In this document: in pieces, positions 1 to 5,378 of the stretch
Layout of the letters: each line of letters opens with the position of its first letter
How positions within the stretch are numbered: position 1 is the first letter of the stretch
Assembly (NCBI GenBank): GCA_031254095.1
Contig: JAIRVC010000023.1
Span: 1-5,405, forward strand
Length of the DNA stretch: 5,405 nt
From: Acidobacteriota bacterium
Lineage (GTDB): Bacteria; Acidobacteriota; UBA6911
Direction: 5' to 3'
Notes under the pieces: model-generated
The model's input: only the letters and a program-made list of their open reading frames with translations
Told to the model about the DNA's origin: nothing
Databases searched by the model: none
Translations under genes and position numbers: made by a program

Positions 1-159
1 GCCTATACTTTTGTCGTCAAGTTTCGTGAAAGCGAGGCGTTCGGCTTCACCCGTGGGGGCGTAGACGCTATACGAGGAGAGCATGGCGCTCAGCACATCA
101 CCGAGTGAGCTTCGTTTCAATATTTTGGTTTCCGCATCCTTTGTCATCGTTTTTTCCAT
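1..159 (-). CDS. N-terminal fragment of a probable iron-sulfur electron-transfer subunit (Flx/AsrA-like), truncated by window edge
   Basis: My translation of the minus strand from the ATG at 159 to the left edge gives 53 codons without a stop. The peptide begins MEKTMTKDAETK and contains SYSVYAPTGEAERLAF. The 'Y-x-V-x-A-P' stretch about 30 residues in, followed by a short acidic/hydrophobic segment, resembles the N-terminus of long (about 330-350 residue) soluble proteins with a C-terminal 4Fe-4S dicluster. Such proteins include anaerobic sulfite reductase subunit A and the iron-sulfur subunits next to Hdr/Flx operons. No cysteine lies in the visible part, as expected if the clusters are C-terminal. 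The same strand and an Hdr operon just upstream fit that reading. The Shine-Dalgarno is poor: only a GGCGGCGGA run touches the ATG. An in-frame ATG at 147 is an alternative start. Coding status is fairly likely; the family assignment is tentative because most of the gene is missing. Confidence 0.6.
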   Translation of the reverse strand, partial: MEKTMTKDAETKILKRSSLGDVLSAMLSSYSVYAPTGEAERLAFTKLDDKSIG

Positions 160-188
160 TCCGCCGCCAAGCGTCGGCTCATATTGTT
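154..188 (-). repeat. 35-base direct repeat, copy A, overlapping the start of the left-hand gene
   Basis: Positions 154-188 match 450-484 at 29 of 35 bases by hand alignment, with an exact offset of 296 bases and no gap. The core on the plus strand is CCGCCAAGxxTCGGC. In both copies GCCAA and TCGGC can pair as a 5-base stem (one G-T pair) around a 3-base loop (GCG here, GTA in the other copy). Two of the six differences fall in that loop, so the stem is conserved. On the minus strand this copy reads through GGCGGCGGAATGGAA and includes the probable ATG of the left-hand gene, placing the hairpin directly in the ribosome-binding region. A role in translation control is inference. Confidence 0.7.
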
Positions 189-284
189 AAAAAAGCTATC
201 CATTCTATTTCTTATTTACATATCTGATATTTTCATATTGCTCATCATCTTTTTTCTGCCGAATATTTATCCAAACTCTTTCGC

Positions 285-326
285 ATTATAAAAATAGTCA
301 TCTTTTCTCCGCTTTTTTTATAATTT
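285..326. repeat. 42-base AT-rich palindromic unit 1
   Basis: Left arm ATTATAAAAA (285-294) and right arm TTTTTATAAT (315-324) are perfect 10-base inverted repeats separated by 20 bases, and the unit ends in TT. It is directly abutted by unit 2 with the same geometry. The centre differs between units, so the arms rather than the middle are conserved. Confidence 0.75.
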
Positions 327-368
327 ATTATAAAAATAAGACCAATTCCGATCGTTTTTTTATAATTT
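327..368. repeat. 42-base AT-rich palindromic unit 2, in tandem with unit 1
   Basis: Arms ATTATAAAAA (327-336) and TTTTTATAAT (357-366) are identical to those of unit 1 and again flank 20 bases, followed by TT. Units 1 and 2 are head-to-tail with a period of exactly 42. The junction itself (315-336) is also an inverted repeat of the same 10-base arm around two bases, so four copies of one half-site alternate in orientation. Confidence 0.75.
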
Positions 369-381
369 GTCTGCTTTGAGC

Positions 382-395
382 CGCTAAACTTAGCG
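382..395. repeat. Short palindrome CGCTAA-AC-TTAGCG
   Basis: Perfect 6-base arms around two bases, lying in the 41-base gap between palindromic units 2 and 3. Its size and symmetry suit a binding site for a dimeric regulator. It could also be a weak hairpin in the transcript, but no U-run follows on either strand, so it does not look like an intrinsic terminator. Function unknown. Confidence 0.4.
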
Positions 396-409
396 AAAAC
401 ATCCTGAAA

Positions 410-438
410 ACTATAAAAAAGAGGTCATTTTTCGGCAA
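410..438 (-). promoter_or_regulatory. Weak candidate sigma-70-type promoter for the left-hand gene
   Basis: On the minus strand TTGCCG (433-438, four of six matches to TTGACA) lies exactly 17 bases from TATAGT (410-415, five of six matches to TATAAT). It would start a transcript with a leader of roughly 240 bases that includes palindromic units 1 and 2 and repeat copy A before the ATG at 159. In such AT-rich DNA chance matches to -10 boxes are common, so this is only a candidate. Confidence 0.25.
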
Positions 439-451
439 ATTTTTATAATTT
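410..451. repeat. 42-base AT-rich palindromic unit 3, separated from unit 2 by 41 bases
   Basis: Arms ACTATAAAAA (410-419, one difference from units 1 and 2) and TTTTTATAAT (440-449) flank a 20-base centre, with the same TT tail. The gap to unit 2 (369-409) is 41 bases, almost one unit length, which suggests a lost or diverged copy between them. The unit overlaps a candidate minus-strand promoter. Confidence 0.7.
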
Positions 452-484
452 CCATTCTGCCGCCAAGTATCGGCACAAATTGCT
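450..484 (-). repeat. 35-base direct repeat, copy B
   Basis: Second copy of the repeat at 154-188 (29 of 35 identical, same orientation, 296 bases apart). It keeps the 5-3-5 stem-loop and even the AGAATGGAA start-like context, but here the ATG at 455 opens only a 14-codon minus-strand frame ending in TAG at 411. It may be a duplicated and decayed copy of a gene leader, or one arm of a dispersed repeat. Copy B lies directly beside the third 42-base palindromic unit and overlaps it by two bases. Confidence 0.7.
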
Positions 485-524
485 TGTACAAAAGTAATTA
501 ATAATATTTGTCACACTTTTTCCA

Positions 525-1376
525 TCACATAAACGCATCCTTATCGTCTTTGTCAAACTTGCCGAGGAAGTTTTCTTTGTCCGGGCTCATTCCCGACTCG
601 TAGTCTCCGGCAAGCCTTTCTACGGTTTTGATTATCTTCTGGGTCTGGCCGAGTATAGGAAGACCCATAGGGCAGGCCCGTTCGCATTCGCCGCATTCTA
701 TGCAGCGGTCGCCGACGTGGAAAGCGCGGGTCACGCCGAATACGCGATTCTCCGCCGTGTCCTGACGCTTGCCCTGAAATCCTGTGCGGTGCATGTCTAC
801 ATAGCATTCGCGGCATGTGCAGACGGGGCAGATATTGCGGCAGGCATAGCAGCGTATACATCTGGAATAGACGTCTTCCCAATAGTCAAAACGTTCCTGC
901 GTTCCGAGCGCCTCGACTTCTTCCGTTCGGAAAAACCTTCCGCGCCCGGCGACGGTGGGGGAAGCCGAATCCGGCTCCCAAAGCAACTCGTCATATGCGA
1001 CGGGATCTTTCTGCCTGCATGTGAGGCAGCGATCGTCAGACTTGCCTTCGCAGGGAAGCCCTATGATATAGACGTTTTCGCGCTCTATTTGGTTGTCGCT
1101 GATCAGGCGGTTGATGGCTTTGCTGTCGCAGCCGCGTGCGAAGACGCCGATCTTGCCGTCCGGCCAGCGGTCGCCGGTCATGTATTTGGCGGTCAGCGGA
1201 ACGGCGTATTCGTTCCACACAAGCCTCTCCGCGTCGTCCTTATCCCTCGCAAAGAACACCGCTGTTTTGTCCGGGAAGCGAGTTTCGCGCCACCCAATGA
1301 TATATGCGACAATTCCGTCTTCAATCAGCGCCGCGGCCCTGTCTCGCATCAGTCTCTGTTTTTCCGCATATGTCAT
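525..1376 (-). CDS. FrhB/FdhB-like iron-sulfur subunit associated with Hdr
   Basis: This 283-residue soluble protein is predicted to feed electrons to the MvhD-HdrA module. An N-terminal FrhB-type part (about residues 1-120) carries RGCDSKAI around Cys83, GLPCEG at Cys109 and CLTC at 117-120. The C-terminal part holds two ferredoxin-like motifs: Cys173, 176, 179, 183 and Cys225, 228, 231, 235. Extra cysteines at 186, 188 and 191 (CPVCTCREC) suggest a further metal site. The motif CIRCYACRNICP and a later HVGDRC-x2-CGEC-ERACP run are typical of F420-hydrogenase beta-like subunits next to Hdr genes. It is shorter than classical FrhB/FdhB, and its dicluster is C-terminal, so F420 or flavin binding cannot be assumed. 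The ATG overlaps the mvhD stop (ATGA), and a GAGGT lies 8 bases upstream. It is the last gene of the operon. Bacterial Flx-Hdr systems have comparable iron-sulfur subunits (inferred analogy). No signal peptide or membrane segment is seen. Confidence 0.85.
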   Translation of the reverse strand: MTYAEKQRLMRDRAAALIEDGIVAYIIGWRETRFPDKTAVFFARDKDDAERLVWNEYAVPLTAKYMTGDRWPDGKIGVFARGCDSKAINRLISDNQIERENVYIIGLPCEGKSDDRCLTCRQKDPVAYDELLWEPDSASPTVAGRGRFFRTEEVEALGTQERFDYWEDVYSRCIRCYACRNICPVCTCRECYVDMHRTGFQGKRQDTAENRVFGVTRAFHVGDRCIECGECERACPMGLPILGQTQKIIKTVERLAGDYESGMSPDKENFLGKFDKDDKDAFM

Positions 1377-1771
1377 TTCCCTAAACCTCTTATCATCTCC
1401 GTCACTTCCGTCACTGTGTCGCGGAACTTAGCCGCTTCGGAACCGGAAATCCAGCGCGCGTGGAAGCGCCTTGGATCGATCCCGTTAAACTCAAGCAATT
1501 CCCTCATCAGCATGAAGCGCCTGCGCGTGAAGTAGTTGCCCGTAGAATAATGGCAGTCCCCGGGGTGACAGCCGCACACCATCACTCCGTCGGCGCCGCG
1601 CCTGAAAGCCCTGAGGATGAACTGCGGGTTGACGCGTCCGGAACAGGGCACGCGGATGACGCGCACGTTTTCGGGATATTTCATGCGATTGAGCCCCGCG
1701 AGGTCGGCTCCGGTGTAAGTACACCAATTGCAGCAAAAAGCGACGATCTTCGGCTCTGAATCTATGGCCAT
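1373..1771 (-). CDS. mvhD: MvhD/FlxD-type [2Fe-2S] electron-transfer subunit
   Basis: A 132-residue protein of the MvhD family, which carries a [2Fe-2S] cluster and passes electrons from a hydrogenase, formate dehydrogenase or Flx module to HdrA. Visible family marks are FCCNWCTY (Cys13, 14, 17), the PCSGRVNP motif around Cys43, and VCGCHPGDCHY (Cys66, 68, 73). The C-terminal third is helical and basic. Length is close to the usual 130-145 residues. The frame stays open upstream to 1999, but that part overlaps hdrA and reads as unrelated arginine-rich sequence. The ATG at 1771 directly precedes the conserved N-terminus and has a strong AGGAGGT 9 bases upstream. The gene overlaps the end of hdrA by 10 bases and its stop overlaps the next start (ATGA). 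In bacteria this subunit marks Hdr complexes that take electrons from a partner oxidoreductase; which partner is used here is not shown. Confidence 0.93.
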   Translation of the reverse strand: MAIDSEPKIVAFCCNWCTYTGADLAGLNRMKYPENVRVIRVPCSGRVNPQFILRAFRRGADGVMVCGCHPGDCHYSTGNYFTRRRFMLMRELLEFNGIDPRRFHARWISGSEAAKFRDTVTEVTEMIRGLGK

Positions 1772-3747
1772 AATGCGTCCACCTCCTGAAGTATCTGGTT
1801 GTTGCGGAAGCCCAGAAGATCTATTGCCCCCGTGCGGCAGGCGACAGTACACGCGCCGCAGCCTTGACAGAGTCCGGCGTTTACCCGTGCGGCCGGGCGC
1901 TCGATCTTCCTGCCTGTTCCCGGCTCCCTGTCCGGAATTCTTTCCAGCGTAATAGCCTTGTATGGGCAGATGGGCTCGCATGCGCCGCAGCCCGAGCATT
2001 TGTCCTCGGCCACCGACGCGATCATGGGAGAGGTCTCCATCTCGTCCTTATTGAGCAGGCCTATGGCCTTTGCGGCGGAAGCCGAAGCCTGCGCCACGGT
2101 ATCCGGGATGTCCTTGGGGCCCTGACAAACTCCGGCGAGGAATACCCCGCCAACCTGTGTCTCGACCGGACGGAGTTTTGGATGTGCTTCCTGTATCCAC
2201 CCGTCTTCGTCCTTCGCGCACCCGAGCAGGCCGAGTAGCTCTGCCGAACCTTCCGAGGGTTCCATGGCGGTTTCAAGAACCACGAGATCGGCGTTTACGC
2301 GTACCTGCCTGCCCAGAAGCGAATCCTCGCCCTGGCATACGATATGATCCCCCTCCTTATAAATCCTGGAGACGCGCCCGCGCACGTAGACGGCGCCGTC
2401 TTTCCTGGTCTTGTCGTAGAACTCCTCATAGCCCTTGCCCGGGGTGCGGACGTCGATATAGAAAATAAAGACACGGCTGCCGGGGATTTTTTCGAGTATT
2501 TGATGCGCGTGCTTCGCCGCGTACATGCAGCATGCGCGAGAGCAATAGGGATGGCCTTTCTTGATATCGCGTGAGCCTACGCATTTGACAATAACAACGG
2601 TCTTCGGTTCCTTGCCGTCGGATGGGCGGGTGATGCGTCCTTCGGTCGGGCCGGAGGCGTTCACGAGCCGTTCGAACTGAAGCCCGTCGATGACGTCCGG
2701 GAATCTCCCGGCGCCGTATTCGTCGTACATCGACTGCCATTCGGCAAGCTTGTAGCCGGTCGCCAGTACGATGGCGCCAAACTCCTCCTCCACGAGCCGG
2801 TCTTCGTCGTTATAGTCGATACATCCGAGCGGGCAGATTTTTTCGCAGAGTCCGCATTTTCCGCTTTTAATTTTTATGCAGCTTTCTTTGTCGATTACGG
2901 GTTTTGCCGGTACGGCCTGCGGGAAGAGCTTGTAGATCGCCGGCCGCTTTGACAGCCCGCGATTGAAAGCGCTATCCGTCTTGACGGGGCATTTTTCCTC
3001 GCAAAGGCCGCAGCCGGTGCATATATCATGGTTGACGTATTTTGCTTTCTTTCGTATGGCGACTTTGAAATTCCCGATATATCCGCTGACACTTTCAACC
3101 TCGCAGGACGTCATCAATGTGATGTTTGGATGCGCGCTGACGTCGACCATTTTCGGCGTGCTGATGCAGGCGGAGCAGTCGAGGGTAGGGAAGGTCTTGT
3201 CCAGCATTGCCATGCGTCCGCCGATAGACGGCTCGCGTTCGAGCAGCACGACATCATGCCCGGCGTCCGCGATATCGAGCGCAGCCTGAATGCCGGCGAT
3301 TCCACCGCCTATGACAAGCGCGCGTTTTGTGACCGGAATGAATGATGTCTTCAGAGGCTCGTTTTTTTGCACCTTCGCTACGGCCATCCGAACCAGGTCG
3401 ATCGCCTTTTCCGTCGCTTTGCCTGTATCCTCGTGTACCCAGGAATCCTGCTCGCGGATGTTTGCGATCTCCAGCAAATATTCGTTGACTCCGGATTTCT
3501 TCAGCATTTTCCGGAATGTGATTTCGTGCATGCGCGGCGAGCAGGCGGCGATCACGATGCGCTTCAGGCCCTGTTCTTTTATCGCGTCAAGGATGAGCTG
3601 TTGCCCCGGTTCGGAACACATATACTTGTACTCGGCCGCGTAGGATACGTCGGGAATCGCTTTTGCCGCTTCCGCTACCTTGTATACATCGAGCGCGGAA
3701 GCGATGTTTGTGCCGCAATGGCAGATAAATACTCCGGTCTTGCTCAT
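1762..3747 (-). CDS. hdrA: Heterodisulfide reductase subunit A (FAD, bifurcating)
   Basis: A 661-residue HdrA of usual length. In characterised complexes HdrA holds the FAD that splits electron pairs between ferredoxin and the HdrBC branch. Order of parts: an N-terminal domain with cysteines 9, 11, 44 and 69 (FICHCG, KYMCSEPG, AACSPRMHE) fitting the N-terminal cluster; the FAD-binding GGGIAG at 147-152; GRMAMLDKTFPTLDCSACI with Cys191 and 194; an inserted ferredoxin domain with Cys243, 246, 249, 253 and Cys290, 298, 301, 305, 309; the HdrA signature PYCSRACCMYA (402-410) and YIDVRTPGKGYEEFY; GPKDIPDT near 543-550 closing the FAD fold; and a C-terminal ferredoxin pair with Cys584, 587, 590, 594 and Cys627, 630, 633, 637. 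It is a single HdrA, not the duplicated or fused HdrA2. Its ATG overlaps the hdrB stop (ATGA), with GAGGT 6 bases upstream. No broken motif is seen. Confidence 0.96.
   Translation of the reverse strand: MSKTGVFICHCGTNIASALDVYKVAEAAKAIPDVSYAAEYKYMCSEPGQQLILDAIKEQGLKRIVIAACSPRMHEITFRKMLKKSGVNEYLLEIANIREQDSWVHEDTGKATEKAIDLVRMAVAKVQKNEPLKTSFIPVTKRALVIGGGIAGIQAALDIADAGHDVVLLEREPSIGGRMAMLDKTFPTLDCSACISTPKMVDVSAHPNITLMTSCEVESVSGYIGNFKVAIRKKAKYVNHDICTGCGLCEEKCPVKTDSAFNRGLSKRPAIYKLFPQAVPAKPVIDKESCIKIKSGKCGLCEKICPLGCIDYNDEDRLVEEEFGAIVLATGYKLAEWQSMYDEYGAGRFPDVIDGLQFERLVNASGPTEGRITRPSDGKEPKTVVIVKCVGSRDIKKGHPYCSRACCMYAAKHAHQILEKIPGSRVFIFYIDVRTPGKGYEEFYDKTRKDGAVYVRGRVSRIYKEGDHIVCQGEDSLLGRQVRVNADLVVLETAMEPSEGSAELLGLLGCAKDEDGWIQEAHPKLRPVETQVGGVFLAGVCQGPKDIPDTVAQASASAAKAIGLLNKDEMETSPMIASVAEDKCSGCGACEPICPYKAITLERIPDREPGTGRKIERPAARVNAGLCQGCGACTVACRTGAIDLLGFRNNQILQEVDALWP
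1781..1787 (-). promoter_or_regulatory. Shine-Dalgarno AGGAGGT that fixes the mvhD start
   Basis: A full AGGAGGT inside the 3' end of hdrA, 9 bases before the ATG at 1771. It is the strongest ribosome binding site in the window and supports the short mvhD start over the long upstream frame. Confidence 0.85.
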
Positions 3748-4703
3748 ATAAAGACCTCGCTTTCCGCGTCGCCTCTAAGCGCGCCGGCGATAACGCCACC
3801 AACCGGGACATGGTGCGAATCGAGCGCGAGCCTGCGCCCGCCTGCGCCCATCGCGATAGCCAGAAGTTCTGTAATGGAGAGCACGGGGATGGTCTGTTCC
3901 GGATCCGGCGGCTTGATCATGCCGAGCAGCGGGAACTGAGGCTTTCCCGTAAGTTTCTCTTCGCGCTTTCTAATGTATTCGCTCTGCCGCATCTCAAGAT
4001 TCATCTGGCACATTGGACAGGCTGTCAGGATAACGTTGGCGCCGCAGGCGCGGGCATTTTCGATAATCCTGCCTGCGAGCGGCCTGGCCTCAAGCGCGGC
4101 GTCGTTTTGGTGGGCTGCGCCGCAGCATTCGGTCTTGAACCCCCAGTCGACCGGCTCCGCGCCGGTGAGCGCCGCAACCTCGTCCATGGCCTGAGGGTTT
4201 TCGCGGTCATTTGCGCCGGTCACTTCCGCCGGGCGGATATTGAGGCAACCGTAATAGCAGGCCGCCTTCAATTTTCTGAAACGGCGGAGCAGGGCGCTTT
4301 CGATAGATTTCCTTACATCGGCGTCCCCCATGATATCGAGGAAATTCAGTACTTCACGTTTCGCTTCATACGGCTGCCCGATGATTTTTTCGGCCATGTA
4401 GCGCGCTTCACTGTCATTCCGGACGCGGTGGTTTGTCAGTTTTAGCCTTGCGTAACAGGAGGCGCAGCCCGTCACCACATCGAGGTCCGGCCAGTCGGCC
4501 TCGGCCCTCGCGAGCGGCCTGGCGGGAAGCGCAAGCCCCATTGCGTCGGATAGTGTGTGGGCCGAGGTAGCCCCGCAACAATTCCAATCCTTGATTTCTA
4601 TCAAATCAATCCCTATGGCGCCGAAAACGAATTCGTTTGCGAGCGTGGTCGATTTCGCGGTGCTTTCGCTGGCGCAGCCGGGGAAGTATGCGTATCTCTT
4701 CAT
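3744..4703 (-). CDS. hdrB: Heterodisulfide reductase subunit B (two non-cubane [4Fe-4S] clusters)
   Basis: A 319-residue protein with two CCG domains, the catalytic disulfide-reducing subunit of soluble Hdr. Domain one shows Cys10 (YFPGC), Cys42-Cys43 (NCCGA) and Cys80-x2-Cys83. Domain two shows Cys153 (YGCLNIRP), Cys193-Cys194 (ECCGA) and Cys229-x2-Cys232 (CPMC). These ten cysteines match the ligand pattern of the two non-cubane clusters that cleave the heterodisulfide in methanogen HdrB, so the active site looks complete. The C-terminal 30 residues after ITELLAIAMG vary in the family. The ATG overlaps the hdrC stop (ATGA), with GGAGGT 6 bases upstream. In methanogens the substrate is CoM-S-S-CoB; in bacteria with Flx-Hdr a DsrC-type or other thiol protein has been proposed. 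Nothing here identifies the substrate. Confidence 0.95.
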   Translation of the reverse strand: MKRYAYFPGCASESTAKSTTLANEFVFGAIGIDLIEIKDWNCCGATSAHTLSDAMGLALPARPLARAEADWPDLDVVTGCASCYARLKLTNHRVRNDSEARYMAEKIIGQPYEAKREVLNFLDIMGDADVRKSIESALLRRFRKLKAACYYGCLNIRPAEVTGANDRENPQAMDEVAALTGAEPVDWGFKTECCGAAHQNDAALEARPLAGRIIENARACGANVILTACPMCQMNLEMRQSEYIRKREEKLTGKPQFPLLGMIKPPDPEQTIPVLSITELLAIAMGAGGRRLALDSHHVPVGGVIAGALRGDAESEVFI

Positions 4704-5308
4704 AATTCCACCTCCGGGTCGTCGGAAGGCGGCGGCTTCTCGTCTTTAACTCTATTTTCGCCTGGGCCGAAGACCTTTGGGTCGTCCCAGCGCTTGGCCC
4801 GCTCTATCAGTTCAGCGACTTCCGAGGCTCCGTGAATCGGCTGCGGCATCGGGTTGATAAGGCCTTTTTTCATCATATGCGGGACGCTCTCAATGTCCTG
4901 AATGGGCTTCATCGCAAACACGTTGTACATTCCCGCAAGCAGCATCTCATGGTTGCGGCCAAAGGTCTTTATATTATTCACCAATGTCTTGTTCAGGACG
5001 TCGCTGTCACGGCGTTTTATACCGCGCCGCATCGCTTCGTAGCGCGACTCCTCGATCAGGGCGGGCACATTGACGTCGTGCGGGCAGCGGTCCACGCAGG
5101 CATAGCAACCGGTGCACAGCCATATGGTATTGCTGTTCAGTATCCCGTTCAGCGACCCGGTCTGCGCGCAGCGCATGACGCCCCGCGGTTTCAGGTCCAT
5201 CGCGTCGGCCATCGGGCAGCCGCCGCTGCATTTGCCGCATTGGTAGCAGTCGTACTGGCGTACGTCCGCGGCTTCCATCAAGTGGGCAAGGGTTTCATGA
5301 TCTGTCAT
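4700..5308 (-). CDS. hdrC: Heterodisulfide reductase subunit C (4Fe-4S dicluster)
   Basis: A 202-residue soluble ferredoxin-like subunit that relays electrons from HdrA to HdrB. Two cluster motifs are complete: Cys21-x2-Cys24-x2-Cys27-x3-Cys31-Pro and Cys65-x2-Cys68-x2-Cys71-x3-Cys75-Pro, with VMRCAQTG and WLCTGCYACVDRCP typical of HdrC. The middle (about 80-165) is helical, and PIHGASEVAELIERA resembles the usual end of the family. A further tail of about 30 residues is rich in Pro, Asp, Glu and Lys and is probably disordered. No membrane segment is present, so this is not the HdrE-linked membrane type. A TTG two codons earlier (5314) also opens the frame, but the GAGGT at 5315-5319 abuts it and sits 6 bases from the ATG at 5308, which I therefore chose. 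It is the first gene of the visible operon and overlaps hdrB by ATGA. Confidence 0.93.
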   Translation of the reverse strand: MTDHETLAHLMEAADVRQYDCYQCGKCSGGCPMADAMDLKPRGVMRCAQTGSLNGILNSNTIWLCTGCYACVDRCPHDVNVPALIEESRYEAMRRGIKRRDSDVLNKTLVNNIKTFGRNHEMLLAGMYNVFAMKPIQDIESVPHMMKKGLINPMPQPIHGASEVAELIERAKRWDDPKVFGPGENRVKDEKPPPSDDPEVEL

Positions 5309-5314
5309 GTGCAA

Positions 5315-5319
5315 ACCTC
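5315..5319 (-). promoter_or_regulatory. Shine-Dalgarno GAGGT that decides the hdrC start
   Basis: GAGGT with a 6-base spacer to the ATG at 5308. It leaves no room for the TTG at 5314, so the ATG start is preferred. No convincing -35/-10 pair is visible in the remaining 86 bases upstream, so the operon promoter may lie outside the window. Confidence 0.75.
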
Positions 5320-5354
5320 ACGACTTTCATACTGACTGCGGTAGCGGCGGATAA

Positions 5355-5378
5355 GGCAGGACAAAGGGCAGGACAAAG
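5355..5378. repeat. Perfect 12-base tandem repeat (two copies)
   Basis: GGCAGGACAAAG occurs twice back to back (5355-5366 and 5367-5378). The second copy forms the left arm of the REP-like palindrome at 5368-5400, so the first copy may be a partial duplication of that element's end. Confidence 0.8.

Larger units (their letters stand above)
160..524. other. AT-rich intergenic region with repeats, no gene seen
   Basis: This 365-base gap separates the end of the hdr operon from the next minus-strand gene. It is far richer in A and T than the flanking coding DNA and has many T- and A-runs of 5 to 7 bases. I see no credible gene on either strand; the longest minus-strand reading worth noting is a 14-codon frame at 411-455. 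It holds three 42-base palindromic units, the two copies of a 35-base direct repeat (one overlapping the next gene's start), a 6-2-6 palindrome and a possible promoter, each listed separately. I see no convincing GC-rich hairpin followed by a U-run that would terminate the hdr transcript, so read-through into the left-hand gene is possible. Confidence 0.75.

Noticed and set aside
369..409. Intrinsic terminator built on CGCTAA-AC-TTAGCG
   Set aside because: The stem is short and no U-run follows it on either strand.
285..451. CRISPR array
   Set aside because: Units 1 and 2 abut without a spacer, the variable part is inside each palindrome, there are only three units, and no cas gene is visible.
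411..455. 14-codon minus-strand leader peptide
   Set aside because: No Shine-Dalgarno is seen, and composition is that of the AT-rich repeat it lies in. It is better explained by repeat copy B resembling a gene start.
717..1535. Long plus-strand reading frame of 272 codons
   Set aside because: It is opposite two genes with clear family motifs. Its own translation shows no recognisable domain and has no good ribosome binding site, so it is a shadow of GC-rich coding DNA.
1772..1999. Upstream extension of the mvhD frame (76 extra codons)
   Set aside because: It lies wholly inside the hdrA ferredoxin-coding region in another frame and is arginine-rich and non-conserved. The AGGAGGT before 1771 and the family N-terminus fix the shorter start.
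525..5308. Methanogen operon or benzoyl-CoA reductase (Bam) cluster
   Set aside because: No mvhA/G, mcr or frh catalytic genes are visible and there is no tungsten-enzyme BamB or HdrD-type fusion. The separate hdrC and hdrB with mvhD fit a generic Hdr bifurcation module.
5309..5314. TTG start of hdrC two codons upstream
   Set aside because: The GAGGT at 5315-5319 directly abuts it, leaving no spacer, whereas the ATG at 5308 has a normal 6-base spacer.
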